A DNA stretch of 64,000 nucleotides from Micromonospora rifamycinica (GTDB taxonomy: Bacteria > Actinomycetota > Actinomycetes > Mycobacteriales > Micromonosporaceae): the NCBI RefSeq assembly GCF_900090265.1, contig NZ_LT607752.1, positions 4,650,001 through 4,714,000 on the forward strand, given 5' to 3'. Of this stretch, positions 25,630 through 33,925 are shown piece by piece. The notes beneath the pieces are model-generated. The model did not search any database. It had not been told where the DNA came from and saw only the letters and a program-made list of their open reading frames with translations. Position numbers and translations under genes: made by a program. Position 1 is the stretch's first letter; the number at the start of each line of letters is the position of its first letter.

Positions 25630-27216
25630 TCATCGTCTCCTGCGGTGCTCGCGACCAGCGGCGCGGACACGTGCCCGCTCCAGCAGCCGCTCCACCTCGT
25701 CCGCGGTGGCCGGGCCCGGGTTGACCACGCTGGCCCAGCCCTGGACAGCGTAGGCGGGATGGGGCATCAGCCGGTCGGTCCGGGCGAAGTCGAGTCCGTC
25801 GCGGTGTGCGGCGAACTCCTCCGGTCCGTAGCCGAACAGGTTGCGGAACTCGGTACGGCCGATCTCGATGTTGAGCCGGTACCGGCCGGGTCCGGACAGC
25901 CGGGATCGTTCGTCGAAGCCGGGCACGTCGTGCCCGACGATGGTGGCGAACGGCCGCATCCGGTCCTCACCGGCGAAGAAGAACCGGTCACCCCAGGTGT
26001 GGGACGGCATCTCGGAGCCGGCTTCGATCCGGGTCTCGGTCACTGCGGGACGGCCGGCGATCCGGGCCGCGTCAGCCGCGCCGGGCTCCGAGCCGACGTG
26101 CAGGATCGCGTCGCAGGTCTCGATCGTGGCCGCGTCCAGCGGGGAGTACCCGAGCAGGTCCGTCACACGTGGGCGCAGGTCGCTGCCGACGGGTGGCGCG
26201 AAGATCCCGGTCTGGGGGCCGAGGCGTTCCTCGTAGGTGCCGACTTCCGGTTGGCCGAGGCCGACCGGCCCACTCGCCCCGAGGCTTCCGGCCACGTACA
26301 GGTACCTGTCGCCGAGCAGTGGCGACACGATGGAGCCGGCACCGTTCCACAGTGCCGAGAGGTGCTGACCCTCCCAGTGGGTGTCCCACCGGCTCGGGTG
26401 GCGCTGGAGGTGGGCGTTGTTGGCCGAGACCAGGACCGGCCCACGGTCGCGCTCCATGGCGAGGATATCGAGCAGGTTCTGTGCCATCACCGCGTCCCGC
26501 GCCGCGAGCAGGCGTTCGATCCGCTGGGACCGGGTGCCCGGCTCGGCCATCGCGGCGTGGTAGGTGAGCAGGCCGATCACCGTGGTGGCGAGCACCCTGG
26601 CTCGGTTCCACGCCGCGGGGGAGGTGTCGCCGACGAGTCGGGGCGCGTCGGCGTACAACCGGGATCGCAGGTCCTCGGCGAGGCCGCGGAGCGCGGCGGC
26701 CTCGGGTGAGCGGCCCGGCGAATACGAGGCGTCGTACATGATCTCCGCGGCGGTCCAGCGGTCTTCCCCGCCGACCAGGCGGTCCAGGTCGGTCGTCGTC
26801 ACGCCGAGGTATTCGCACAGCTCCCGGAGCAGCGGGCCGGGGCTGGGTGCGCCGGTGATCTCGGTCGGCGCGTCGAAACCGTGGAAGGTGACGCGCTCGG
26901 CGGGTGACAGTTTCCCGTTGTGCTCGCGCAGCCAGTCGACCAGTTCGCGGGTCGCCGGATGGGCACCCCAGCCGTGACTGATTCCGGTGCTCAGGTCCAC
27001 CTCGTCGCGCCGGCCCTGGACGTAGTCGTCGACGGCGAGGCCGGCGGCCCGGTCCGATTCGATCGCGATCGACCGGAAACCGTGCCCGACGAGTGTTTCG
27101 AGGATCCGGTTGCGCAGGCGGGGGAATGCCGGCTCACCGTGGTAGGGCTCACCGATCGCGAGCAGGTGCGGCCGGCGGGTGCCGACCAGGGACAGCAACG
27201 CGGTGTCGAAAACCAT
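25630..27216 (-). CDS. Erythromycin-esterase-like domain fused to DUF6194
   Basis: A 528-aa two-part protein. Residues 1-390 match the erythromycin esterase family: His26 in GEPYHGEPAF, Glu53 in SIAIESD and a second His in SANNAHLQRHPS occupy the family's catalytic positions. Such enzymes open macrolide lactone rings, though many homologues have other substrates. Residues about 400-525 match what I recall as DUF6194 (FATIVGHDVPGFDE, GRYRLNIEIGRTEFRNLFGY, DRLMPHPAYAVQGWASVVNP), normally a separate small protein. The fusion is unusual. It is divergent from a TioE-like regulator and coupled to a downstream kinase gene, so the locus looks like a small-molecule response or resistance unit (inference). 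Confidence 0.88.
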   Translation of the reverse strand: MVFDTALLSLVGTRRPHLLAIGEPYHGEPAFPRLRNRILETLVGHGFRSIAIESDRAAGLAVDDYVQGRRDEVDLSTGISHGWGAHPATRELVDWLREHNGKLSPAERVTFHGFDAPTEITGAPSPGPLLRELCEYLGVTTTDLDRLVGGEDRWTAAEIMYDASYSPGRSPEAAALRGLAEDLRSRLYADAPRLVGDTSPAAWNRARVLATTVIGLLTYHAAMAEPGTRSQRIERLLAARDAVMAQNLLDILAMERDRGPVLVSANNAHLQRHPSRWDTHWEGQHLSALWNGAGSIVSPLLGDRYLYVAGSLGASGPVGLGQPEVGTYEERLGPQTGIFAPPVGSDLRPRVTDLLGYSPLDAATIETCDAILHVGSEPGAADAARIAGRPAVTETRIEAGSEMPSHTWGDRFFFAGEDRMRPFATIVGHDVPGFDERSRLSGPGRYRLNIEIGRTEFRNLFGYGPEEFAAHRDGLDFARTDRLMPHPAYAVQGWASVVNPGPATADEVERLLERARVRAAGREHRRRR

Positions 27217-27244
27217 GACCTCGACCGTATCGTTGAACCGACCT

Positions 27245-27256
27245 GTGAAACTTCAC
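27245..27256. promoter_or_regulatory. Candidate MerR-type operator between esterase and TioE-like genes
   Basis: GTGAA (27245-27249) and TTCAC (27252-27256) form an inverted repeat with a two-base centre, in the 47-bp gap between divergent genes. MerR-family regulators bind inverted repeats inside promoters, so the neighbouring regulator is the likely ligand. Confidence 0.5.
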
Positions 27257-27263
27257 CCCGATC

Positions 27264-27989
27264 GTGCTCGGAGAACGCCACCTGAAGTCTCAAACCGCGA
27301 GGTACCGGCCGGTCGACCTGGGCCGGGCGGTCGGGCTGTCCGCGCAGGCGGTCCGTAACTACGAGCAGGCCGGGATGATCCCGCCCGCCGTCCGCACGCC
27401 CAGCGGCTACCGGGTCTACACCGACGACCACCTGGGCGCGTTGACCGCCTACGTCGCGCTCATCGCGGGGTACGGCCACCGTGCCGCCGGAGAGATCATG
27501 AAAGCGGTGCTCGGCGGCGACCTGCCGACGGCACTGGCCGTGTTCGACACCGCTCACGTACAGCTCCACCGCGACCGGGAGACCGTGGAACGCGTCGCCT
27601 CAGCGGTCGTCCTGCTCGCCTCCGGCCCGCCGGCCACGCTGGCCCCGGAGGTGCCCGTCCCGATCGGCGTCCTCGCCCATCGGCTCGGTGTCACCCCGGC
27701 CACCCTGCGCAAATGGGAACGAGCCGGGATCCTCGCCCCGGCCCGGTCACGGACCGCGCGGGTTTACCGCGCCGACGACGTACGTGACGCCGAACTCGCC
27801 CATCTGCTGCGCCGGGGCGGCTATCCGCTGCACCACATCGCGGCCGTGATCGGGCAGGTCCACGCTGCCGGTGGACCCGGGCCGCTGGCCGCGTCGATCG
27901 ACCAGTGGCGCGGACGGATCACCGCCCGGGGCCGGGCCATGCTCACCGGCTCGGCCCGCCTCGCGGACTACCTGTCCTCCGTGAGCTGA
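27264..27989 (+). CDS. TioE-like tandem MerR regulator
   Basis: A 241-aa regulator with two MerR-type helix-turn-helix units in one chain. The first is at about 15-60 (LGRAVGLSAQAVRNYEQAGMIPPAVRTPSGYRVY), the second at about 132-185 (IGVLAHRLGVTPATLRKWERAGILAPARSRTARVYRADDVRD). Helices after each unit may form a dimerisation surface. The architecture matches TioE from thiocoraline producers. A protein with two DNA-binding units could read a palindrome as a monomer. The start is taken as GTG 27264, since no better in-frame start is visible. It is divergent from the esterase gene and upstream of an ABC exporter, either of which could be its target. Confidence 0.88.
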   Translation: MLGERHLKSQTARYRPVDLGRAVGLSAQAVRNYEQAGMIPPAVRTPSGYRVYTDDHLGALTAYVALIAGYGHRAAGEIMKAVLGGDLPTALAVFDTAHVQLHRDRETVERVASAVVLLASGPPATLAPEVPVPIGVLAHRLGVTPATLRKWERAGILAPARSRTARVYRADDVRDAELAHLLRRGGYPLHHIAAVIGQVHAAGGPGPLAASIDQWRGRITARGRAMLTGSARLADYLSSVS

Positions 27990-28223
27990 CGCGGAGCCGG
28001 CGCCCGACGATCACGGACGCGACCGGAGCCGGTGGCGACGCGACCACCGCTGCGCGCGGCTCGCCCGCCCACCCACCCTGCCCGCAACGACCTGACGACC
28101 GGGCCGGGGTCCGGGCGGTACAGCCAGCGCTACCGCGATCGGCCCGCCACCTGGATTGTTGTCGGCGACTCCCAAAAATATGGTTTCTTCGCGGAGGAAA
28201 CCAACGAAAATGGGAGTCCGGCG

Positions 28224-29027
28224 ATGTCGGTGAATAGTGCACGACTCGATGTCGTGTCGACGGTCAACAAAGAGACGCCGGTGGCGGCGGTGCGGGTCCA
28301 GCAGTTGCGCAAGGTCTATGGCGGTGACCGGCAGGCGGTAACCGCGCTCGCCGGTGTCGACGCGGCCTTTCAGCGGGGGACGTTCACCGCGGTAATGGGG
28401 CCGTCCGGCTCGGGCAAGAGCACGTTGCTGCAGACCGCAGCGGGGTTGGACCGCCCGACCAGCGGCCTGGTGTGGGTCGGCGACACGGAACTGTCGCGGC
28501 TTTCCGAAACGAAGCTGACCAAGCTGCGACGGTCGGAGATCGGGTTCGTCTTCCAGGCGTTCAACCTCGTCGGAGCGTTGACGGTGCGGGAGAACATCAC
28601 GCTGCCGTTGCGGTTGTCCGGAAAGCGGGCGGACCCCCTCTGGACACGGCAGATCGTCGACCGGGTCGGGCTCACCGAGCGGCTGTCCCACCGCCCCTCG
28701 GAGCTGTCCGGCGGGCAGCAGCAACGCGTCGCGATCGCCCGGGCACTGGCCACCCGGCCCGAGGTCATCTTCTGTGACGAACCGACCGGCGCGCTGGACA
28801 CCCAGACCGCCGGCGAGGTGCTGGCTCTGCTGCGCTCGGTGGTGGACGAGGCGGGACAGACGGTCATCATGGTGACCCACGACCCGGTGGCGGCGTCCTA
28901 CGCCGACCGGGTGATGGTGCTGGCCGACGGGCGCATCGTGCACGACATGCCGCAGCCGGGCGCGGCGCGGATCGCCGAGCACCTCGCGACGCTCGGGCGT
29001 CGTCCGCAGCCGACGCAGGAGGGCTGA
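28224..29027 (+). CDS. ABC transporter ATP-binding protein, MacB/LolD type
   Basis: A 267-aa ATPase driving the permease encoded next to it. Walker A is GPSGSGKST, Q-loop VFQAFNLVG, signature LSGGQQQRVAIARAL, Walker B VIFCDEPTGALD and switch His in MVTHDPVAASYA. The pattern is that of LolD/MacB/FtsE-type proteins that pair with FtsX-like permeases. I chose ATG 28224 because it follows GGGAG and the upstream codons lack coding character. The 230 bp upstream include an AT-richer patch near 28150-28200 that could be its promoter. The stop lies three bases before the permease GTG. Confidence 0.96.
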   Translation: MSVNSARLDVVSTVNKETPVAAVRVQQLRKVYGGDRQAVTALAGVDAAFQRGTFTAVMGPSGSGKSTLLQTAAGLDRPTSGLVWVGDTELSRLSETKLTKLRRSEIGFVFQAFNLVGALTVRENITLPLRLSGKRADPLWTRQIVDRVGLTERLSHRPSELSGGQQQRVAIARALATRPEVIFCDEPTGALDTQTAGEVLALLRSVVDEAGQTVIMVTHDPVAASYADRVMVLADGRIVHDMPQPGAARIAEHLATLGRRPQPTQEG

Positions 29028-29030
29028 CCC

Positions 29031-31541
29031 GTGCTGAAGCTGGCCGGACAGATGCTGCGTCACCGCAAGGGCAGCGCGGTCGCCACCCTCCTGGCGATGA
29101 CCGCCGGAGTGCTGATCCTGATGTCGCTGGGCGTCCTCGTGGAGTCCGGCCTGCGCTTCACCGCCGCCCCACAGCGGTACGCGGCCGCCGACGTCGTCGT
29201 CGCCAACCGCGACATCACGCTCGCCTCCACCATGCTGGGTGAAAAGGAAACGACCACCCTCGCGCTGCCCGAGGGCGGGACCGTCCCGGCGGAGATGGTC
29301 GACCGGATCCGGCAACTGCCGGGGGTGGCCACCGTCGTCGCCGACCGGACGGTGCCGGCGATCCTGCCGAACGGCGCCGCCACCGGCCACGGCTGGAGCA
29401 GCACCGCCGTCACCCCGTACCAGTTGACCAAGGGTGCCCGGCCCACCCGCGACACCGAGGTCGCGCTGGACGAACGGCTGGCCGCCTCGGTGGCTCCCGG
29501 CGACGAGGTGCCGATCCTGCTGAACGGCAGCGCACGGACGTACCGGGTCAGCGGTCTCGTCCGCCACGCGGGCCCCCGGCCCGACCCGCACGCACCGCCC
29601 GAGGTGTTCTTCACCGACGCGCACGCGGAGGTCCTGCACCCACGGCTGGGCCGGGTCGACGCGGTGGCCGTCCTGGCCGAACCCGGTGCCGCCAAGGCCG
29701 TGGTGGCCGACGTGCGCCGACTGGCCGCCGAGGCCGGCGTCAAGGCCTACGCCGGCGACGAGCGGGGGCTGCTGGAACAGTCCGCGGACCAGGCGGCCTC
29801 CCTCCTGCTGGTGCAGTTGGGCAGTGTGTTCGGCGGCTACGTGGCGCTGCTGGTCATGTTCGTGGTGGCGGGCACCATCGGTCTCGCAGTCCGGCACCGC
29901 CGCCGTGACCTCGCCCTGCTGCGCGCCGTCGCCGCCACCCCCGGCCAGGTCGCCTGCCTGGTCCTCGCCGAGGTGGGACTGCTCAGCCTGTTGTCGGTCG
30001 TCATCGGGGTGCCCGTCGGTTGGCTGACCAGCCGATGGCTGCACCGGGAGCTGGTGGACCGGGCGTTCATCCCGGACACCTTCCCGGTTCGCGGTGGCGG
30101 CTGGGCGGCGGTCGCCGTGGCGGTGGCGACGGTCGCGGTGGCGGTCGGTGCCGCGTTGATCGCGGCCCGCCGGACGGTGCGGATCCGCCCGACGGAGGCG
30201 CTCGGTGAGATCGCCGTGGAATCCGTCCGTAACGGCCCCCTCCGCCTGATCTCCGGTTTCGCCGCCCTGGCCGGCGGCGTCATCCTGATCGCCCTCACCG
30301 GCGCGGCGAAGGGGACCGCCGCCCTCGGGCCCGCGATGGGTCTGCTGTGCCTGCTCGTCCTCGCGGTCGCCCTGCTCGGGCCGTGGATCAATAGGGCGGC
30401 CGCCCGACTGCTCGCCCCGGTGCTGCGGCGGGTGTGGGGCGACAGCGGCTACCTCGCGGCGGCGAATCTGCGCGCCAACGCCCAGGGCATGGTCACGGTG
30501 CTGACCGCACTGGTGCTGTCCGTCGGCTTCGGTGGCTCGGTCTGGTTCCTCCAGGACAACCTGGACAAGCAGATCGTCGCCGAGAACCGTGACGGGATGC
30601 TGGCCCAGCAGACCGTGGTGTCCGCCACCGGACTGCCCGACACCATGCTGGCGCAGATCCGCGACATTCCCGGCGTGCTCGCGGCCACCGGCGTCCGGAA
30701 CACCTCGATCATCCCGGACGGAGCCGCCGAGGGCGCGGACGCGCAGGCGGTCGACCCGGCGGGCGTCGACCTCACCATGGACCTCAAGGTCCGCAGCGGG
30801 AGCCTGGCGGACCTGCGCGGGGCGGCGATGGCAGCGTCGACCCTGCAGGCCGGGTCGAACGGCTGGCGGGTGGGCGACCAGGTCGCCGTGCGGCTCGGCG
30901 ACGGCACACCCGCCGATCTGCGCGTCGTGGCGATCTACGACCGGGGCTTCGCGTTCGGCGACGTCACCGTCGCCAAGGACGTCGTCGCCGGGCACACCGC
31001 CGTCGCCGGCTACGAGCGGATCCTGGTACGCAGCGAGCCCGGTAAGGACGTCTCCGCCGCGCTGGGCGGGGTCGTCGGCCGGTACCCCGACAGCTCGGTG
31101 ACCAGCACGGCCGACGTCAGTGGTCAGCTCGCCGACGACCTCGCGCTGAGCGCCTGGCTCAACAAGCTCCTGATCGGCATCATGGTCGGCTACGCCGCTC
31201 TTGCCGCAGCGAACACCATGGTCATGGCCGCCCTCGCCCGGGGCCGCGAGCTGGCCCTGCTGCGCCTGGTCGGTGTCACCGGCAAGCAGGTCAAGCGGAT
31301 GGTCCACGCGGAACAGACCGGCCTGCTCGGCGTATCGCTGCTCATCGGCGGAGCCATCGCCGCCGTCACCCTGATGTCGATCGTGCACACGCTCACCGGC
31401 CAGCTGGTGCCCTACGTTCCACCGCTGGGATGGGTGTCCATCATCGGCGGCACGACGCTGCTGGCGCTGTTCACCACGATCCTGCCGGTCGCCCGACTGC
31501 TCCGCGTCCCGCCGGTCGCCGGTATCGGCATCAAGGAGTAA
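29031..31541 (+). CDS. FtsX-like ABC transporter permease
   Basis: An 836-aa membrane protein with two FtsX domains. An N-terminal helix (MLRHRKGSAVATLLAMTAGVLILMSLG) is followed by a large extracytoplasmic MacB-type domain (about 45-260). Three to four helices come next (VALLVMFVVAGTIGLAV, VLAEVGLLSLLSVVIGVPVGW, AAVAVAVATVAVAVGAALIA), then a second block with another extracytoplasmic domain (about 495-700) and C-terminal helices near 710-830. Exporters of this kind move lipids, peptides or drugs or transmit mechanical signals. It is translated with the ATPase and followed by a strong hairpin. The nearby TioE-like regulator suggests drug-responsive export (inference). Confidence 0.95.
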   Translation: MLKLAGQMLRHRKGSAVATLLAMTAGVLILMSLGVLVESGLRFTAAPQRYAAADVVVANRDITLASTMLGEKETTTLALPEGGTVPAEMVDRIRQLPGVATVVADRTVPAILPNGAATGHGWSSTAVTPYQLTKGARPTRDTEVALDERLAASVAPGDEVPILLNGSARTYRVSGLVRHAGPRPDPHAPPEVFFTDAHAEVLHPRLGRVDAVAVLAEPGAAKAVVADVRRLAAEAGVKAYAGDERGLLEQSADQAASLLLVQLGSVFGGYVALLVMFVVAGTIGLAVRHRRRDLALLRAVAATPGQVACLVLAEVGLLSLLSVVIGVPVGWLTSRWLHRELVDRAFIPDTFPVRGGGWAAVAVAVATVAVAVGAALIAARRTVRIRPTEALGEIAVESVRNGPLRLISGFAALAGGVILIALTGAAKGTAALGPAMGLLCLLVLAVALLGPWINRAAARLLAPVLRRVWGDSGYLAAANLRANAQGMVTVLTALVLSVGFGGSVWFLQDNLDKQIVAENRDGMLAQQTVVSATGLPDTMLAQIRDIPGVLAATGVRNTSIIPDGAAEGADAQAVDPAGVDLTMDLKVRSGSLADLRGAAMAASTLQAGSNGWRVGDQVAVRLGDGTPADLRVVAIYDRGFAFGDVTVAKDVVAGHTAVAGYERILVRSEPGKDVSAALGGVVGRYPDSSVTSTADVSGQLADDLALSAWLNKLLIGIMVGYAALAAANTMVMAALARGRELALLRLVGVTGKQVKRMVHAEQTGLLGVSLLIGGAIAAVTLMSIVHTLTGQLVPYVPPLGWVSIIGGTTLLALFTTILPVARLLRVPPVAGIGIKE

Positions 31542-31941
31542 CCGGCCACCGACAGCCGGTTCCGCGGAACACCCTCGACGGGCGGGCCCGCAGGACGGGT
31601 CCGCCCGTCGACGTACCCCGGGAAGGGCCGGCACCGATGCGGGCCGCGGCTGCGGCGGGCCGGCCGCGCGGGCACCCGCCCGGCGCGGCGGTCCGCGAGG
31701 TGGCCGCCAGCGGGGCGATTCAACGCGCACCCTACGGAGGGCCTGACCGGCCCGCCCTCTCCTACCAGCCGGTAGTCGTGCGGACGCGTTCAGCTACCTC
31801 TCAGGTGGCGTTGGTAATTTTCCGCCGCAACGGCCTCCATCATGGAGGGCATCGATCTCGTTGCGCCACAAGGCTTTCCGGTGGAATCTTCCTCGTATTG
31901 CGGTGTCGCGCGACTGTTGTTCGTCAAGGGAGACGCGCGGA
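31542..31941. other. Intergenic region before Spo0M gene
   Basis: A 400-bp gene-free stretch. It holds the terminator of the ABC operon at its left end, GC-rich sequence in the middle, and a less GC-rich part from about 31800 to 31930 that probably contains the Spo0M promoter. No further structure recognised. Confidence 0.5.
31575..31611 (+). terminator. Hairpin terminator of the ABC exporter operon
   Basis: TCGACGGGCGG (31575-31585) pairs exactly with CCGCCCGTCGA (31601-31611), 34 bp after the permease stop. Confidence 0.75.
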
Positions 31942-33045
31942 GTGTTCAAGAAGATGCTGGGCGCGTTCGGGGTGGGTGGCCCGAGCGTCGACACGGTCCT
32001 GTCCAATCCGAACACCCGTCCGGGTTTGCTGCTCGACGGGCAGGTGAACCTGACCGGCGGCAGCCACGACGCGGACATCGACCACATCACCGTCGGCCTG
32101 GTCACCCGGGTGGAGATGGAGGGCGTCGAGGAGGAGTACGACGCGTTCGTGGAGTTCCACCGGGTGCAGGTCGCCGGTGGCCTGCGCCTGCGCGAGGGGC
32201 AGCAGTTGTCCCTGCCGTTCCAGGTGGCGGTGCCGTGGGAGACGCCGGTGACCGACCTGTACGGGCAGCGCCTGCACGGCATGACGATGGGGCTGCGTAC
32301 CGAGGTGGCCGTTCGCGGTGCGGTCGACAAGGGCGACCTCGACCCGGTGTACGTGCACCCGCTGCCGGCGCAGGAGCGGATCCTGGAGGCGTTCGGGCGG
32401 CTCGGTTTTCCGTTCAAGGGCGCCGACCTCGAACGCGGTCACCTCTCCGGGCTGCACCAGACGCTGCCGTTCTATCAGGAGATCGAGTACTACGCCGCCC
32501 CGCAGTACGCCCACGCCGTCAACGAGGTCGAGCTGACCTTCGTGACCAGCGAGCACGGCGTGGACGTGGTGCTGGAGTTCGACAAGCGCGGCGGTCTGTT
32601 CACCGGTGGCCACGACTCGTACGGGCGTCACCACGTCGCCCACGGGGGTGCCGAGCACGGTGACTGGACCGCGCAGGTCGACGGCTGGATCCGGCAGGCC
32701 CTCGACGGCCGCCAGGGCCTGCACACCGGGCATGGCTACGCGGTGCCCACCCAGGGTTACGGCACCCCCGGATATCCCCCGCCACCCCCGCCGCCCGGCT
32801 ACGGAGCCCCCGCCTACGGTCAGCCCGCCTACGGTCAGCCCTCGTACGGAGCCCCGGGCTACGGGCACGTCGGGCACGGTTATCCGGGCGACCACCACGA
32901 GGAGCACCACGAGCGGCGCGGCCCCGGCATGGGCGGTGTCGCCGCCGGTGTGGTCGGTGGTGCCGCGCTCGGGTTCGCCGGCGGGATGGTCGCCGACGAG
33001 GTCTTCGGCGACGACGAGGACGAGGGCGGCGACGACGAGGGCTGA
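31942..33045 (+). CDS. Spo0M (SpoOM) family protein
   Basis: A 367-aa protein. Residues 1-250 are an arrestin-like Spo0M domain (VFKKMLGAFGVGGPSVDTVL, VNLTGGSHDADIDHITVGLV, LPFQVAVPWETPVTDLYG, VYVHPLPAQERILEAFGRLG). Spo0M affects sporulation control and cell-cycle linked processes in Bacillus; actinobacterial members are poorly studied. Residues 280-335 are a low-complexity Pro/Tyr/Gly segment with AYGQP repeats. The C-terminus has a Gly-zipper-like run (GGVAAGVVGGAALGFAGGMV) and an acidic tail, features that promote membrane contact or self-association. The GTG start lies after GGGAG and gives the usual family N-terminus. Confidence 0.92.
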   Translation: MFKKMLGAFGVGGPSVDTVLSNPNTRPGLLLDGQVNLTGGSHDADIDHITVGLVTRVEMEGVEEEYDAFVEFHRVQVAGGLRLREGQQLSLPFQVAVPWETPVTDLYGQRLHGMTMGLRTEVAVRGAVDKGDLDPVYVHPLPAQERILEAFGRLGFPFKGADLERGHLSGLHQTLPFYQEIEYYAAPQYAHAVNEVELTFVTSEHGVDVVLEFDKRGGLFTGGHDSYGRHHVAHGGAEHGDWTAQVDGWIRQALDGRQGLHTGHGYAVPTQGYGTPGYPPPPPPPGYGAPAYGQPAYGQPSYGAPGYGHVGHGYPGDHHEEHHERRGPGMGGVAAGVVGGAALGFAGGMVADEVFGDDEDEGGDDEG

Positions 33046-33113
33046 GCCCGTCATCGGTCCACTGTGGGCCTTGGTGGAGTTCCATGATCCAGTTTGCTAG
33101 TTTTGACCGCATT

Positions 33114-33132
33114 CGATCGGAAAGTCCGATCG
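33114..33132 (+). promoter_or_regulatory. Short palindromic hairpin in the 5' leader of the 73-aa gene
   Basis: CGATCGGA (33114-33121) and TCCGATCG (33125-33132) form an exact 8-bp inverted repeat with loop AAG, ending a few bases before the AAGGAGG ribosome site. It could be an operator or an RNA hairpin affecting translation. Confidence 0.45.
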
Positions 33133-33150
33133 GGTCTTGAAGGAGGGTTT

Positions 33151-33372
33151 ATGCCCGTCACCGCCGACCTCACCAAGCTGGTCGACAAGGCCTACCAGGA
33201 CAAGGCGCTCACCGAGCTCGTCGACGCCCCGGTGTCCGCCCTCGCCGGGGTCAGCGACGGCGACGCCAAGCTGCTCAAGCAGGCCTTCGGCATCACCACC
33301 GTCGGCGACCTCGGCCGGAACCCCTACTTCCGTACCGCCAGCGCCCTGGTCGCCCTCACCGGCGGCAAGTAA
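33151..33372 (+). CDS. Small helix-hairpin-helix-like protein, 73 aa
   Basis: A 73-aa soluble protein with a near-ideal AAGGAGG site ending five bases before the ATG. The sequence MPVTADLTKLVDKAYQDKAL, then LAGVSDGDAKLLKQAFGITTVGDLGRNPYF, has the GV/GI spacing of helix-hairpin-helix folds seen in DUF4332-type and DNA-binding proteins. Similar short proteins are frequent in actinobacteria, but I know of no assigned function. The strong ribosome site and leader hairpin suggest high or regulated expression. Confidence 0.85.
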   Translation: MPVTADLTKLVDKAYQDKALTELVDAPVSALAGVSDGDAKLLKQAFGITTVGDLGRNPYFRTASALVALTGGK

Positions 33373-33925
33373 CACCCCCGCGGACGCCCGGTGGCCCGAG
33401 TTTCTCCGGGCTACCGGGCATCCGCCCGTCGTACCCCCGGTAGCGCGATCGTGGGCGTGCCAGCGGTCGGCAACCCCACTCCGGCCCGGCATCGTGCTGC
33501 GGCCGTCCGCCGCGACACCACCGTCACGGCGGCTTGCTGACGACGTACGACCCACCGGTGGTGGCCCCACGGGACGCGTCGGGCCACCGCTGCGTCGGTT
33601 TCCTCCGCTGCCGTGGACGTCGAGGGAGCGGTGTCCCGGCGGGCCGGGCCGTGGCCGTCGAGCGACCCACGGCCGGGCAGGTGAGGTCCCTGTCTCGTGT
33701 CCGGCCCTGGTCCCCGCCGAAGGTCTCCCCGCCGCCCAGCCCATCAGCGGACTGGTGGGCGCCGTAAGGATTCGGTGGAGGCAAGCCGTCGTCGACGGTG
33801 TCCGTCGGCGGTCCACTGGGCTCTCTCGCCATCGGGCCAACCCGCCACCAGGCCGGAAACCGGTGGCGGGTCCTCCGGAACTGTCACGTCGGCGGTGACG
33901 GAACCGACGGCGTGGCGGCCTCAGG
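33373..33925. other. 550-bp stretch without a recognisable gene
   Basis: Several overlapping open frames exist on both strands but none has a ribosome site or sensible protein composition. No tRNA, repeat or transposon remnant was seen. It lies between the convergent 73-aa gene and VioB-like operon and may be decayed sequence. Confidence 0.5.

Noticed and set aside
33097..33840. Minus-strand open frame of 247 codons
   Set aside because: Antisense to the well-supported 73-aa gene; Arg/Gly/Thr-rich and without motif.
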